This document shows positions 1-8,343 of a stretch of DNA of 64,000 nt, piece by piece. The translations under genes and the position numbers were made by a program. The DNA comes from Flavobacterium glycines. GTDB lineage: Bacteria > Bacteroidota > Bacteroidia > Flavobacteriales > Flavobacteriaceae. Location: contig NZ_FNEO01000001.1 in the NCBI RefSeq assembly GCF_900100165.1, positions 1,178,001 through 1,242,000 of the forward strand, given 5' to 3'. The notes below the pieces were generated by a model. The model saw only the letters and a program-made list of their open reading frames with translations, was not told the origin of the DNA and did not search any database. Numbering within the stretch: position 1 is the stretch's first letter; every line of letters starts with the position of its first letter.

Positions 1-1
1 T

Positions 2-328
2 GGTTATTCTCTTTTTCAAATTGTTCCACAACCAGCAGGGTTAGATGAGGCATCAGCAACTGTGCAATCTGTTAAAGGAGAAATCAAGAGTTCCTTTGTG
101 AACAAAGATAATGTGTTTGAGTTATTAGTTGAAGTGCCTCAAGGAACCAAAGCTGTTATAGGATTGCCTAATTATGGATTTAATTTAATTACTGCAAATG
201 GTAAAAAAGTTTGGCAAAAAGGTAGCTTTTTATCTAATAAAAAAGCAGTAGAATATAAGGATAATTCAAAAAGCCATATTAAGTTTATTGTTAATGGAGG
301 GAGATGGAAATTTAAAGCTAATATTTAA
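2..328 (+). CDS. C-terminal end of probable GH78 alpha-L-rhamnosidase (partial)
   Basis: The reading frame is open from the left edge, so only about the last 108 residues are present. The order FQIVPQP, then DEASATVQSVKGEIKSSF, then ELLVEVPQGTKAVIGLP resembles the C-terminal beta-sandwich of GH78 alpha-L-rhamnosidases, which has the pattern F-x-I-x-P, A-x-A-x-x-x-S-x-x-G-x-I-x-S, V-P-x-x-T-x-A. An internal GTG at 62 could be mistaken for a start, but coding similarity continues upstream of it. The catalytic barrel lies outside the window, so the family rests on this C-terminal pattern only. Another secreted glycosidase with the same accessory domain is possible. A bidirectional terminator follows. 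Confidence 0.6.
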   Translation, partial: GYSLFQIVPQPAGLDEASATVQSVKGEIKSSFVNKDNVFELLVEVPQGTKAVIGLPNYGFNLITANGKKVWQKGSFLSNKKAVEYKDNSKSHIKFIVNGGRWKFKANI

Positions 329-376
329 AGGATCTATTCACGCTTATATTTATTCAATCTTTACTTGAATATTAAT

Positions 377-414
377 AACAAATCCCCTTGCTTAATAAAA
401 CAAGGGGATTTGTT
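377..414. terminator. Bidirectional intrinsic terminator between convergent genes
   Basis: The 14-bp arms AACAAATCCCCTTG and CAAGGGGATTTGTT pair perfectly around a 10-nt A/T-rich loop. The site sits between the rhamnosidase tail (plus) and the outer-membrane barrel gene (minus) and can serve both. Confidence 0.85.
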
Positions 415-444
415 GTCTAAAATTGAATTAATAATTGCGTTTGA

Positions 445-3261
445 TTAATCCATCATTCTTTGGCCACCACCGCCAAAGCCTTCAGGACGTTCGCCTCTGT
501 CCATTCCTTCCATATTTCGGTTGTTTCTTCCCGGAGGTCTTTTCATACCTGAGAAGTTTTGGATTTTATAAGTAAGAGAGAACATAGCATAACGTTTTAA
601 AACGGTGTTTTCGTTATCAGTTACAGCAGTAGCCGAAATACTTCTTGAAATACTTTGGTTCTGATTCAATAAGTCATACACTTTTACTTTGGCAACAAAG
701 GTTTTGTTTAAAAAAGAGTATGATAAACTGGTATTCCATAAGTAATAACTTGGATTATTAGAATTATAAGTGTATCCAAAATCGTTACCCCAAATCCAGT
801 TCGTTGGCCAGTAACTGGTAGTTTGAAGGTTTAGTCTGTGGACTACATTTGATCTGGATTTAAGTCTGCTAATATCGTATTCAGTTTCATTATAAGAAAA
901 ATTATAAGAAGGAGCGACAGTGAAAAATTCACCATAATCATAGTTTAGATAGATTCTAGGGGAGAATCCGATTGATTTGGCTCCGTATAAAACCATATTG
1001 GTAAATCCTTTTTCAAATCTGTAATTAATGCTTAAAGCCACACCGTAACGCAATAAATTAGATTCCTGTTTGATAGATCTGTTCCAGCTACCGCCTCCTG
1101 ACAGAGCGTAAGTTCCTGAGATGTTTTCATAGGAAGTTCTGCGGCTGTTATCAGGGTTGTAAACAGCAGTGCTAATAATGTCGTTATTGTTCAAATTTCC
1201 ATTCAGGAAGAGATTATAACCGGAACGGGTTTGGAAATTAAAGTTTCTATAGTTAATGCTGGCACTGTGTGTTTCAGTAGGCAGTAAATCAGGGTTTCCT
1301 GTAACTGTATTTAAGGTATTAGATACGTTTTGGATAGGAAGTAATTGATTAGCTGAAGGAAGAGATTGGTCGTAGTTGTATCTTAGAATGAAAAATTTCG
1401 AACGATCTATTCTATATCTAATTTGAGCATTTCCGTTAGGCAGGACATATTTCTTATTTAAATCAGTTGCTTCTCCTTTGTAAAAAGCATGATTGTCGTA
1501 TTGTAAAATAGAAGTTGAGGAATTGATGTCAAATGTGAATTTGTTTTTTTGCAAACGAATACCGGCTTTTGGAACAAAGCTGTTTTGTTTTGAAGTTAAA
1601 TATGTAGTTTGATCTTGATTTAAGTTGGTATAAACATCAGTGTCATTAACATCGTCAAAGGTCTTGTTATCGTTGATGTTGTTTTGTAAGTTGTATTCCA
1701 TACCAATTTTAAAACGAATAGAATCGGTTACAGGTTCGGTATATTCAATTTCGGCAGAATAAGAGTCGCTAATGCTGTTGTTTTTAGAGTTTTGGTCTCT
1801 GTATATATTTCTGTTTAATATTCCGTTAATGTCGTAGAAATTCGTATTTGATTCAGTGAAATTATTCGAATTAGAGTTGCTGTTACTGTTGTTAAATACA
1901 AAACTTAAATTCCTTGCTTTTTTTTCGAAAGATTTGTTAAAGTTAATAGAGTTGCTAAAACTATTTGATTCGTTTCTGCTGGAGGATTTGGAATGAGCAT
2001 CGTTTGCTGCTTTGCCGGTAGTTATGTTAGTACTGTTGCTATTGGATTCGGGATTACTTTCAGATACGGAAGTATTGAATTTTGGAGCTACAAATAATCG
2101 TATTGTTGGTGATATTTTGTACTCTAGTTCAATATTTGCTCTGTTGCTGGTGTTTCTGCTATCTGTTTTGGAATCAGAAATTGTATTGTAAAAATTACCG
2201 TCAGGTCTTAGTTCGGTTGAGTTAGAGTGGTTTTTGTTTTCGGTATGTGTATCTGAATAATTATAACTGGCATTGGTTTGAAAATCTTTGAATAATTCGT
2301 CAGAATAGTTAAATCCTAATAGATTAGATCTTGTAATACCGTTGGCCTGACTTCTGTTTACAGTTGTTCCGCGACTGTTTCTTCCGCCTCCCATATTGTC
2401 AAAAACTTCATCCTGAGAAAATCCCTGAGCATTGATATTGTTAGATGAACCTAGAAGGGTTATTTTTCTATTGTTGTTAAAATGGTTTACAATGAAACTC
2501 GATTCATAGCGATCATCAGTACCATATCCGGCAAGGAATTTACCAAAATAACCTTTGTTTTTATCGTCGTCTATAGTTAAGTTAATGCTTGAATTATCGG
2601 AAGCAGCCTGGTCTTTGGAATACTCTTCTTTTTTTGTTTTATAATCAGAGACCTGAACCTTGTTGATGATTTCGGCAGGTAAATTTTTTAAAGCCATAGC
2701 TCCGTCACGGTCAAAGAAAGGTTTGCCGTTTACTAGAACCTGCGTTACTTCTTTACCATTTACAGTGATTTTTCCATCACTGTCCACTTCAAAACCGGGA
2801 AGTGTTTTTAATAATGTTTCTACGTTTGAATCCGGACGAACTTTAAATAAAGACGCTTTAAATTCTATTGTGTCGTTTTTAATTCGGATAGGAGGTTCTT
2901 CGCCTTTTATGGTCACTTCCTTAAGTGTGTTTACCGATTCGGCAAGATAGATATTGTTGAAATCTTTATTAGAGGTAATGTCTTTTTGTTCTTCAGCAAA
3001 AGTTTCAAACCCCATGTAAGTTACTTTTAAAAACACGGGTTTTTCATTTTTTTTAACGGCAAAATTAAAATTTCCGTTTTTATCGGTTAAAGTATATTCC
3101 AGTACAGTGGAATCTTTTACTGTTGTCAGATAAACCGTTGCTGATTCCAGAGGAAGTTGGTTGTTAATGTTAAGTACTTTCCCTTTTAAGGTATAACTGG
3201 TTTGCGCCGAAGCGTAAAAGGAAAAAGTTAGTACAAACAAAAATGATAAATATTTACACAT
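445..3261 (-). CDS. Outer-membrane beta-barrel protein, TonB-receptor-like with CarboxypepD_reg-like domain
   Basis: A 938-residue secreted protein with a signal peptide ending near residue 19 (FYASAQ). A CarboxypepD_reg-like beta-sandwich (about 22-110) follows, beginning TLKGKVLN and containing the typical TLTDKNGNF. Next are a plug-like segment (about 110-230, with VNGKEVTQVLVNGKPFF) and a long Asn/Ser-rich barrel. This is the layout of the Bacteroidetes OMP_b-brl family, related to SusC/TonB receptors but without a SusD partner here. The last 35 residues after the final barrel strand are rich in Gly, Arg and Met, an odd hydrophilic tail. The substrate is unknown. The gene stands alone and is convergent with the rhamnosidase fragment. 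Confidence 0.85.
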   Translation of the reverse strand: MCKYLSFLFVLTFSFYASAQTSYTLKGKVLNINNQLPLESATVYLTTVKDSTVLEYTLTDKNGNFNFAVKKNEKPVFLKVTYMGFETFAEEQKDITSNKDFNNIYLAESVNTLKEVTIKGEEPPIRIKNDTIEFKASLFKVRPDSNVETLLKTLPGFEVDSDGKITVNGKEVTQVLVNGKPFFDRDGAMALKNLPAEIINKVQVSDYKTKKEEYSKDQAASDNSSINLTIDDDKNKGYFGKFLAGYGTDDRYESSFIVNHFNNNRKITLLGSSNNINAQGFSQDEVFDNMGGGRNSRGTTVNRSQANGITRSNLLGFNYSDELFKDFQTNASYNYSDTHTENKNHSNSTELRPDGNFYNTISDSKTDSRNTSNRANIELEYKISPTIRLFVAPKFNTSVSESNPESNSNSTNITTGKAANDAHSKSSSRNESNSFSNSINFNKSFEKKARNLSFVFNNSNSNSNSNNFTESNTNFYDINGILNRNIYRDQNSKNNSISDSYSAEIEYTEPVTDSIRFKIGMEYNLQNNINDNKTFDDVNDTDVYTNLNQDQTTYLTSKQNSFVPKAGIRLQKNKFTFDINSSTSILQYDNHAFYKGEATDLNKKYVLPNGNAQIRYRIDRSKFFILRYNYDQSLPSANQLLPIQNVSNTLNTVTGNPDLLPTETHSASINYRNFNFQTRSGYNLFLNGNLNNNDIISTAVYNPDNSRRTSYENISGTYALSGGGSWNRSIKQESNLLRYGVALSINYRFEKGFTNMVLYGAKSIGFSPRIYLNYDYGEFFTVAPSYNFSYNETEYDISRLKSRSNVVHRLNLQTTSYWPTNWIWGNDFGYTYNSNNPSYYLWNTSLSYSFLNKTFVAKVKVYDLLNQNQSISRSISATAVTDNENTVLKRYAMFSLTYKIQNFSGMKRPPGRNNRNMEGMDRGERPEGFGGGGQRMMD

Positions 3262-3412
3262 AATAAATTGGTTAAAGTCAACGTAAGATGTTAAATAACT
3301 CTAAAGGTTTAATCAGTAAGTGTAAAATTTATATTTATTGTTGTTTGATAGGTTGTTTGGAGTGTTTTGGAATCAAAAATTATCAGCTTGCAATTTGTTT
3401 AGTATTTTTAAG

Positions 3413-3420
3413 TAAATTTG
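3413..3420 (+). promoter_or_regulatory. Putative -7 box of the mntA-hepT promoter
   Basis: TAAATTTG fits the Bacteroidetes -7 consensus TAnnTTTG and lies 18 bp before the mntA ATG. Possible -33 elements are the TTG at 3388-3390 (22-bp spacer) or the TTTG at 3394-3397 (15-bp spacer). Neither spacing is ideal. Confidence 0.45.
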
Positions 3421-3437
3421 TTTAAACAATTGAAAAG

Positions 3438-3731
3438 ATGGGGCTTACTAATTCTCAAATAAATATCATAAAAGATTTTTTTTCGAAACAACCCGTTTTG
3501 AAAGCGTATCTTTTTGGTTCTTATGGAAGAGGGAATGAAAATAAGGACAGTGATATTGATTTGTTGGTTGAATTAGATTACAGTCAACCCATTGGTTTAG
3601 AATTTATTCAAATGAAATTAGATTTACAAAATTTGCTTTCCAAAAAGGTTGATTTAGTATCTGCACGAGGGCTTTCAAAATACATTCAGCCTATTTTGGA
3701 TAAAGAAAAAAAGCTAATTTATGCAAGATAG
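3438..3731 (+). CDS. mntA: MntA-type nucleotidyltransferase antitoxin
   Basis: A 97-residue minimal nucleotidyltransferase. Residues 27-41 (GSYGRGNENKDSDID) match the MNT signature GS-x10-D-x-D exactly, with metal-binding D39 and D41. In characterised MntA/HepT (type VII) toxin-antitoxin systems this enzyme transfers AMP from ATP to a tyrosine of the partner HEPN toxin and so silences it. The hepT start codon lies inside the last codons of this gene (11-bp overlap), so the two are translationally coupled. The order antitoxin then toxin, the short lengths and the neighbouring promoter all fit. The module stands alone between metabolic genes, as mobile TA modules often do. Confidence 0.9.
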   Translation: MGLTNSQINIIKDFFSKQPVLKAYLFGSYGRGNENKDSDIDLLVELDYSQPIGLEFIQMKLDLQNLLSKKVDLVSARGLSKYIQPILDKEKKLIYAR

Positions 3732-4068
3732 GTTAGGAGATAAAGTTAGGTTGCTTCATATTATTGATGCCATAAACGAAATTGAAAGTTATATACAAAA
3801 CGTCGATTTTGATCATTTTGTCAAAAATTCCATGATGTTTAATGCCAGTTTACGTCAACTTGAAATAATTGGCGAAGCCAGTAATCGTTTGTCTGAAAAA
3901 CTGTTAAATGATAATTCTGCTATTCCTTGGGCAAGAATTATTGGGCTTCGAAATCTTGTTATTCATGAATATTTTGGTATTGATGATTTAACTATTTGGA
4001 ATGTCATTAAAATCAATTTACCAGAATTGAAAGAGAAAATTTCGACTTTGCTGAGTAATATTGACTAA
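3721..4068 (+). CDS. hepT: HepT-type HEPN ribonuclease toxin (DUF86)
   Basis: A 115-residue all-helical HEPN protein of the DUF86 family. The segment RNLVIHEY (R77, H82, Y84) matches the R-x4-H-x-Y motif, which carries the RNase active site and the tyrosine AMPylated by MntA. An intact motif suggests an active toxin and a live system. The ATG at 3721 overlaps the end of mntA by 11 bp. Known HepT proteins cleave RNA, including tRNA in some systems, but the target cannot be read from this sequence. Confidence 0.9.
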   Translation: MQDRLGDKVRLLHIIDAINEIESYIQNVDFDHFVKNSMMFNASLRQLEIIGEASNRLSEKLLNDNSAIPWARIIGLRNLVIHEYFGIDDLTIWNVIKINLPELKEKISTLLSNID

Positions 4069-4082
4069 TTCAATTTCGAAGA

Positions 4083-4583
4083 TTATTTGCGATATTTGTT
4101 CTTCATATAATTTTCCTTTTTTATAATTGCCCCATCTTTAGAATAAAATTCCCAAATACTATCTTTTACCCAATCGTAACCATTATTTATATAATATTCC
4201 TTTCTTTCTAGTTTCAAATTTGAGTAGGTATATTCAATTCGTTTATATTTTAATCCGTTTTTTTCATATTCCGATGAAGAATTAATATGTGAGGTTGGTG
4301 AAATAGAATGCCAAATAATATGAAAAATAAAGAATGGTAATGGAGTTGAAAAACCTAAAACTATTTTTTCTAAATAATTAGTTATTTTAATTTTATCAGT
4401 CCGAATATAAATTGCGATTGATATTCCGGCTATAATCCAAAATATAGGAAAAATAAACAAATAACCCAACGAACTACTTTTATCTTGATTTATATTATTA
4501 ACAAAAAATAATGTAATTACATTATAAAAAAGAGCAAATACTAATAAAATAGGAATATTTTGGTATTTGTTTTCAATGTTCAT
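4083..4583 (-). CDS. Hypothetical inner-membrane protein
   Basis: A 166-residue protein of no family I recognise. Residues about 9-28, 39-58 and 74-92 are hydrophobic and likely membrane-spanning. The C-terminal half (about 97-166) is polar, rich in Tyr, Lys and Asn, and contains repeating YxxxxYxxxG-like stretches reminiscent of MORN-like or toxin-immunity tails. It is transcribed convergently to hepT with only 14 bp between them. Base composition is more A/T-rich than that of ahcY, which fits an accessory gene. No function is proposed. Confidence 0.55.
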   Translation of the reverse strand: MNIENKYQNIPILLVFALFYNVITLFFVNNINQDKSSSLGYLFIFPIFWIIAGISIAIYIRTDKIKITNYLEKIVLGFSTPLPFFIFHIIWHSISPTSHINSSSEYEKNGLKYKRIEYTYSNLKLERKEYYINNGYDWVKDSIWEFYSKDGAIIKKENYMKNKYRK

Positions 4584-4651
4584 AAGTTTTTTTATTCAAA
4601 TATAGCATATTTTTAAGCTTTAGATTTAAGAGCTTTTGAAAATCTTAAATA

Positions 4652-4683
4652 ACAAAAAACCCTCACATTTCTGCAAGGGTTCT
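4652..4683 (-). terminator. Intrinsic terminator after ahcY
   Basis: Read on the minus strand, AACCCT and AGGGTT arms (with a TGCAGAAATGTG loop) are followed by a run of six T. The site lies 30 bp after the ahcY stop. Confidence 0.75.
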
Positions 4684-4713
4684 ATCTTAATACTTGATAC
4701 TAATTTCTTAATA

Positions 4714-6030
4714 CTAATATCTGTAATATTCCGGTTTGAATGGTCCTTCAACTTCAACTCCAATGTAAGCTGCCTGATCCGGACGTAAAGTTTCTAATTC
4801 AACACCTAATTTAGCCAAGTGTAAACTAGCCACTTTTTCATCTAAATGTTTAGGCAACATATAAACTTCATTTTTGTAAGCAACACTGTTTTTCCACAAT
4901 TCGATTTGAGCCAAAGTTTGGTTTGTGAAAGAGTTAGACATTACAAAAGATGGGTGACCTGTAGCACAACCTAAGTTTACTAAACGACCTTCAGCCAAGA
5001 TAATGATATCTTTTCCGTTGATAGTATATTTGTCAACCTGAGGTTTGATTTCGATTTTTGAATCACCGTGGTTTTTGTTTAACCAGGCCATGTCAATTTC
5101 GTTATCAAAGTGTCCGATGTTACAAACGATAGTTTTGTCTTTCATTTGTTCGAAGTGCTCACCAAGAACGATATCTTTATTTCCTGTAGTAGTAATGATG
5201 ATGTCAGCATTTGCAATTACAGTGTTTAATTTCTTCACTTCAAAACCGTCCATTGCAGCTTGTAAAGCACAAATTGGGTCGATTTCAGTAACAGTTACGA
5301 TAGAACCAGCACCTCTAAAAGAAGCAGCAGTTCCTTTACCTACGTCACCGTATCCACAAACAATTACTCTTTTACCAGCTAACATGATATCTGTAGCACG
5401 ACGTACCGCATCTACAGCCGATTCTTTACATCCGTATTTGTTGTCAAATTTAGATTTAGTTACAGAGTCATTTACGTTAATTGCAGGCATTGGCAATGTT
5501 CCGTTTTTCATTCTTTCATACAATCTGTGAACTCCTGTTGTAGTTTCTTCAGATAATCCTTTGATTCCAGGAACTAATTCAGGGAAACGGTCGATAACCA
5601 TATTTGTTAAATCTCCACCGTCATCAAGAATCATGTTCAATGGTTTTCTTTCTTCACCAAAGAATAATGTTTGTTCAATACACCAGTCAAATGATTCTTC
5701 GTCAAGACCTTTCCAGGCATAAACCTGAATTCCTGCAGCAGCAATAGCAGCAGCAGCCTGATCCTGAGTAGAGAAAATGTTACATGAAGACCAGGTAACT
5801 TCAGCTCCTAAAGCTATCAAAGTTTCAATTAAAACTGCAGTTTGGATAGTCATGTGTAAACATCCGGCAATACGGGCACCTTTAAGAGGCTGTTCGTCTT
5901 TATATTCTGCGCGAAGTGCCATTAAACCCGGCATTTCGGCTTCAGCAAGTTCAATTTCTTTTCTTCCCCAAGCTGCCAGAGAAATATCTTTTACTTTGTA
6001 AGCCACATAAGGCGTAGTTGTAGTACTCAT
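4714..6030 (-). CDS. ahcY: Adenosylhomocysteinase
   Basis: A 438-residue S-adenosyl-L-homocysteine hydrolase. It hydrolyses SAH to adenosine and homocysteine in the activated methyl cycle, using bound NAD. The NAD-binding glycine motif GYGDVGKG is intact, as are the substrate-domain segments [14 protein letters not shown] and [17 protein letters not shown]. The C-terminus KPEYYRY is the usual family ending that completes the neighbouring active site in the tetramer. Length is normal. A -7 box lies upstream and a terminator follows, so it appears monocistronic. I looked for a SAH or SAM riboswitch in the leader and saw none. Confidence 0.98.
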   Translation of the reverse strand: MSTTTTPYVAYKVKDISLAAWGRKEIELAEAEMPGLMALRAEYKDEQPLKGARIAGCLHMTIQTAVLIETLIALGAEVTWSSCNIFSTQDQAAAAIAAAGIQVYAWKGLDEESFDWCIEQTLFFGEERKPLNMILDDGGDLTNMVIDRFPELVPGIKGLSEETTTGVHRLYERMKNGTLPMPAINVNDSVTKSKFDNKYGCKESAVDAVRRATDIMLAGKRVIVCGYGDVGKGTAASFRGAGSIVTVTEIDPICALQAAMDGFEVKKLNTVIANADIIITTTGNKDIVLGEHFEQMKDKTIVCNIGHFDNEIDMAWLNKNHGDSKIEIKPQVDKYTINGKDIIILAEGRLVNLGCATGHPSFVMSNSFTNQTLAQIELWKNSVAYKNEVYMLPKHLDEKVASLHLAKLGVELETLRPDQAAYIGVEVEGPFKPEYYRY

Positions 6031-6061
6031 TTATAGTATATTTGTAATTATAAATTTTTTG

Positions 6062-6069
6062 CAAAATTA
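6062..6069 (-). promoter_or_regulatory. Putative ahcY -7 promoter element
   Basis: On the minus strand the box reads TAATTTTG, matching TAnnTTTG, 32 bp before the ahcY ATG. No clear -33 TTTG is present at the expected distance. Confidence 0.45.
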
Positions 6070-6184
6070 CACAATAACTTTAGAATTAAACTAATTTCTA
6101 AAATATTTATGAAATGTTTAATGTCTTAATCTTTTGAATATTAACTAAATAATTTTACTTTAGTCTAAGCTATTTGTTTTTTAG

Positions 6185-6260
6185 AAGCTATTCCCGTTAT
6201 CCGCTTTATCTTTTACTCCTTAAAGAAAGGAGTAAAAGGATGCCGCTACTACCGGGGCTA
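6185..6260. repeat. Flavobacterial palindromic intergenic repeat
   Basis: A perfect 12-bp inverted repeat (CTTTTACTCCTT at 6210-6221 and its complement at 6227-6238, loop AAAGA) is bracketed by GC-richer flanks: AGCTATTCCCGTTATCCGCT on the left and GGATGCCGCTACTACCGGGG on the right. From memory, elements with these flanks and a variable central hairpin are dispersed between genes in many Flavobacterium chromosomes. Only one copy is in this window, so dispersal cannot be shown here. Confidence 0.6.
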
Positions 6261-6280
6261 TAAATCAGGTAAATAACATC

Positions 6281-6913
6281 ATGCCTTTATACAAGAAAAT
6301 ACCATTCGATACCAATACACAAATTTACATTTGGAAAATCACAGAATCTTATGAGCAGTTGTTCAGTGAAGTTCGATTAAATCCTGTTTGTCAGGAACGC
6401 ATTAGTAATATGAAATCCGAAATGCACCAACGCGGATTTCTCAGTGTGCGTAAACTTCTGGAAGAGGCAGGCTATACCGATTTTGATTTGTATTATGATG
6501 CATTTGGGAAACCGCATTTACATGATGGGAAGCATATTTCAATCACACATTCGCATCAATTTTCTTCCATAATCATTAGCGATGAGGTCGTTGGGATTGA
6601 TATCGAATTGCAAAGAGAAAAGATTATTCGCATTGCTGATAAATTTTGTGATGCTGAATTTCAATATTTGAATCGGGAGGAAATTTCAGAATGTATTAAG
6701 AAATTAACCGTTATATGGGGAGCAAAAGAAGCTATTTTTAAAATTCGAAACGAGAAAGGAATCAGTTTTAGAGACCACATTGCTATAAATGCATTCGATT
6801 TGAGCCAAACAGAAACACTGGCCCATCTTTATTTTGGAGGTTTAAATAAGGAATTCAAAATTTATTTTGAAGAGTTAGAGGGATTTACACTGGTGTATGC
6901 TTTAGAAAAGTAA
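6281..6913 (+). CDS. 4'-phosphopantetheinyl transferase superfamily protein
   Basis: A 210-residue Sfp-type enzyme, expected to move the 4'-phosphopantetheine arm of CoA onto a carrier protein serine. The two signature blocks are present: GIDIE (about 107-111, metal-binding Asp) and WGAKEAIFK (about 146-154, W-x-x-K-E-A). The length is between the AcpS and the full Sfp types and is usual for Bacteroidetes homologues. It may serve fatty-acid or aryl-polyene/secondary carrier proteins; no carrier gene is adjacent. It starts 20 bp after the palindromic repeat. Confidence 0.85.
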   Translation: MPLYKKIPFDTNTQIYIWKITESYEQLFSEVRLNPVCQERISNMKSEMHQRGFLSVRKLLEEAGYTDFDLYYDAFGKPHLHDGKHISITHSHQFSSIIISDEVVGIDIELQREKIIRIADKFCDAEFQYLNREEISECIKKLTVIWGAKEAIFKIRNEKGISFRDHIAINAFDLSQTETLAHLYFGGLNKEFKIYFEELEGFTLVYALEK

Positions 6914-6914
6914 A

Positions 6915-7307
6915 TTAGGTTATAATGCTTCTGTTTTTAAACATGTTAATATGAAAAAAACTTCCCATTCTTCTGGCTCTTTCCTTTAAAAGGGTCACGT
7001 TTTCTCCTTCAAAAAGTTCATCCAAGGTTTGAAACCAATGGTTTAACCAAATTCCAAATTCGTTAGCGCTAATTTGACCCTGAAAATGTTCGTCCACTTT
7101 ATTATGTACATCAATTGGATTGCCTTTGTATTTTCGGATGCCAAATAAATTGGTTTCCCAAAAGTCGGTTAGTTTTTCTAAATGGCTGTCCCAATCGGTA
7201 ATGAGTTGGTTAAAATAAGGACTAATTTCTTCATCAGCCCTTATTTTATCATAAAATTGATGTATTAAAACCGATATGTCAGCTCTGTTTTCAATATCTT
7301 TTTTCAT
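6915..7307 (-). CDS. Group III truncated haemoglobin
   Basis: A 130-residue 2-on-2 globin of group III. Segments DISVLIHQFYDKIRADEEI, HLEKLTDFWETNLFG and VDEHFQGQISANEFGIWL fit the family, and the His in EHF is the likely proximal haem ligand. Such globins bind O2 or NO; Campylobacter Ctb is the best-studied relative. The gene begins directly after the small membrane protein gene and is probably cotranscribed with it from a promoter carrying an Fnr-like site. This suggests a role in low-oxygen or nitrosative stress. It is convergent with the phosphopantetheinyl transferase, with 1 bp between their ends. Confidence 0.9.
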   Translation of the reverse strand: MKKDIENRADISVLIHQFYDKIRADEEISPYFNQLITDWDSHLEKLTDFWETNLFGIRKYKGNPIDVHNKVDEHFQGQISANEFGIWLNHWFQTLDELFEGENVTLLKERARRMGSFFHINMFKNRSIIT

Positions 7308-7589
7308 TTATAAATTGTTTATAATGATAAAGATTACGCTGGAAATCATACTTATTAGAACAGCATTGAAAACTACTTTGTGTTTCATTTGTGCTAAAAT
7401 CGAAGTATTGGCTATCATGCTAATAAAAACCACAATAATAAGTTGAATCATTTGAGTAACCGAAGTTCCATTAGCCAATACTGACATTGCAGCTGCTCCG
7501 CCTAAACAGCTTTGTACTAAGATGCTTAATGTAGCTGAAGCAAAATAATTTGTATCAAATTTTTCGAAGGTGTTGTTATAAAGTGTCAT
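7308..7589 (-). CDS. Small membrane protein cotranscribed with truncated haemoglobin
   Basis: A 93-residue hydrophobic protein of no family I can name. About three membrane helices are visible (about 18-37, 45-65 and 73-92). A longer frame begins at a GTG (7610), but the -7 promoter box at 7610-7617 covers that codon, so the ATG at 7589 (MTLYNNTFEK) is the right start. Its stop touches the truncated haemoglobin ATG. Pairing with a globin behind an Fnr-like box suggests a redox or gas-stress membrane role. That is inference. Confidence 0.7.
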   Translation of the reverse strand: MTLYNNTFEKFDTNYFASATLSILVQSCLGGAAAMSVLANGTSVTQMIQLIIVVFISMIANTSILAQMKHKVVFNAVLISMISSVIFIIINNL

Positions 7590-7609
7590 AATGATGTATT
7601 TTAATAACA

Positions 7610-7654
7610 CAAAATTACAACGCTACCTAGGCAGGATTTTATGATTTAAATCAT
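7610..7654 (-). promoter_or_regulatory. Fnr/Crp-type operator and -7 box of the truncated-haemoglobin operon
   Basis: ATGATTTAAATCAT at 7641-7654 is a perfect palindrome and matches the Fnr core TGAT-N4-ATCA. On the minus strand TAATTTTG at 7610-7617 fits the -7 consensus. With a start about 7 bp after the box, the operator centre lies near -41, the position for class II activation. The adjacent Crp/Fnr-family gene is the obvious regulator. Confidence 0.7.
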
Positions 7655-7663
7655 GTTATCAAA

Positions 7664-8260
7664 TCATCTGTACACTTTTCTGTTAATTATTTTTAAGTCA
7701 CCTTTTTTTTCAAGTGATTTTATAGCTCTAATAACGGTTTCTACTCTTAAACCGGTTAGGTCGGCTATTTGTTGACGGGTTAGATTAATTAAAAATCCGG
7801 CAGCCTCTTTTTTAAAATTCAATTGTGCTATTGAATAATCAATGAGTCTGAGTACTCTGTGTTCAGGATCCTGCGAAGAAATTTCGGCAGCCATAACCGA
7901 TTTGTAATAGAGTCTTTGGGATAAGTTTTTGATGATATTTAAACTTATCTCAGCATTGTTTTCTAATAATTCGAAGAATTTATTTTTTGTAATTATAATT
8001 AACTCGCTGTCAATTACAGCTACCGCATTGGCGGGATAGACCTGGTCGATAAATAGCGGAGGTTCACCAAAACACTGGTTTTCATAGAAAATACCCTGAA
8101 TGAATTCTTTGCCTTCGTCGTTGTAATTGTTCATTTTTATTTCGCCTGAAATAATTTGGTAATAATGGGTAGGCTGTTTTCCTTCTTCAAAAATAGTGTC
8201 GCTATTTTTGAAGGTTTTTATAATCGCACCATATTTTTCGAGCAAAGAAATAGCAATCAT
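7664..8260 (-). CDS. Crp/Fnr family transcriptional regulator
   Basis: A 198-residue regulator with an N-terminal cyclic-nucleotide-binding-type beta-roll (about 15-120, containing GEIKMNNYNDEGKE and CFGEPPLF) and a C-terminal winged helix (about 145-198). The recognition helix reads GLRVETVIRAIKSLEKKG, close to the V-E-T-x-x-R of Fnr/Crp proteins that read TGA half sites. The N-terminal Cys cluster of Fe-S Fnr is absent, so the signal is not sensed by that cluster. It sits directly upstream of the truncated-haemoglobin operon and its Fnr-like box. A role in oxygen, NO or redox response is likely but inferred. Confidence 0.9.
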   Translation of the reverse strand: MIAISLLEKYGAIIKTFKNSDTIFEEGKQPTHYYQIISGEIKMNNYNDEGKEFIQGIFYENQCFGEPPLFIDQVYPANAVAVIDSELIIITKNKFFELLENNAEISLNIIKNLSQRLYYKSVMAAEISSQDPEHRVLRLIDYSIAQLNFKKEAAGFLINLTRQQIADLTGLRVETVIRAIKSLEKKGDLKIINRKVYR

Positions 8261-8343
8261 AATTAGTAAGTATAGAGTGTTGACAAATATAATTGTTTTG
8301 AATATGTCTTTGTAGTTTAAAAACTTTTTACTTTTACGCTCTC

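Noticed and set aside
1..328. Linking the left-edge rhamnosidase to the GH127 locus as one polysaccharide utilisation locus
   Set aside because: About 45 kb of housekeeping genes separate them, and the left end has no pathway genes in common with the right end.
5045..5530. Long antisense frame inside ahcY
   Set aside because: It is the complement of a highly conserved enzyme and has no start context or family resemblance.
6031..6184. SAH or SAM riboswitch upstream of ahcY
   Set aside because: The leader is A/T-rich with no conserved core that I can match.
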